Shown here in pieces: positions 23,048 through 23,067 of a DNA stretch of 23,067 nucleotides. Numbering within the stretch: the first letter of the stretch is position 1; the number at the start of each line of letters is the position of its first letter. The stretch spans positions 1 through 23,067 of the forward strand of contig CANFOR010000015.1 of assembly GCA_947448675.1 (NCBI GenBank), given 5' to 3'. The translations under genes and the position numbers were made by a program. This DNA comes from Betaproteobacteria bacterium. GTDB taxonomy: Bacteria > Pseudomonadota > Gammaproteobacteria > Burkholderiales > Burkholderiaceae_C. Under the pieces are notes generated by a model. The model ran no database searches and was not told the origin of the DNA. It was given only the letters and a program-made list of their open reading frames with translations.

Positions 23048-23067
23048 ATGAATTCTATTTTTATCAT
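23048..23067 (+). CDS. Possible start of another gene (3' truncated by window end)
   Basis: An ATG lies 2 nt after the MFS stop codon and the frame reads MNSIFI to the window edge. The tight spacing would fit an operon, but six codons are not enough to confirm a gene or suggest a product. Confidence 0.25.

Overview
The window looks like chromosomal DNA of a betaproteobacterium, most likely family Comamonadaceae (Rhodoferax-like). The basis is the gene order exbB-exbD-leuS-lptE-holA, the style of the ribosomal proteins, a long Arg/Pro/Gly-rich tail on S3, and hairpin-rich intergenic repeats that I associate with that family. The assignment is inferred from memory of these families; no search was run. 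Most of the window is conserved core genome. I see no prophage, insertion sequence, CRISPR array, rRNA or tRNA, and no gene-free stretch above 300 bases.

Layout. Positions 1-5424 (+) hold an envelope and housekeeping run: the end of an ExbB-type proton channel (start off-window), exbD, leuS, lptE and holA, tightly packed or overlapping. Positions 5427-15571 (+) hold a ribosomal and translation supercluster. A near-consensus promoter just after the holA stop precedes rpsL, rpsG, fusA, tuf and rpsJ. A second near-consensus promoter lies in the rpsJ-rplC gap, followed by rplC, rplD, rplW, rplB, rpsS, rplV, rpsC, rplP, rpmC and rpsQ, and then a clear intrinsic terminator. The cluster does not follow rpoBC and does not continue into rplN-rplX (the spc block), so both edges differ from the textbook arrangement.

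Positions 15592-23045 are a mixed region: a Prx5-type peroxiredoxin (+), a GNAT acetyltransferase (-), a cytochrome c' (+), a membrane-anchored TlpA-like thioredoxin (-), a DUF4197 protein (+), a degenerate histidine-kinase/receiver protein (-), a class III CoA-transferase (-), and a two-gene unit of an unknown lipoprotein overlapping an MFS transporter (+). A further gene may begin in the last 20 bases.

The most interesting non-gene signal is a small dispersed repeat of about 27 bp. A copy inside leuS and a copy downstream of the cytochrome c' gene match at 25 of 27 positions, and a third, diverged copy lies inside the MFS gene. The two intragenic copies lie in the same reading frame, the only forward frame of the repeat without stops. 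Other points for follow-up are the palindromic promoter plus 5'-end hairpin before rplC, a structured rpsL-rpsG spacer with a GNRA-capped stem, a triple-hairpin module before tuf, an 8-bp tandem repeat before leuS, and the kinase-like protein that has lost its catalytic motifs. I did not find a convincing new multi-gene system.
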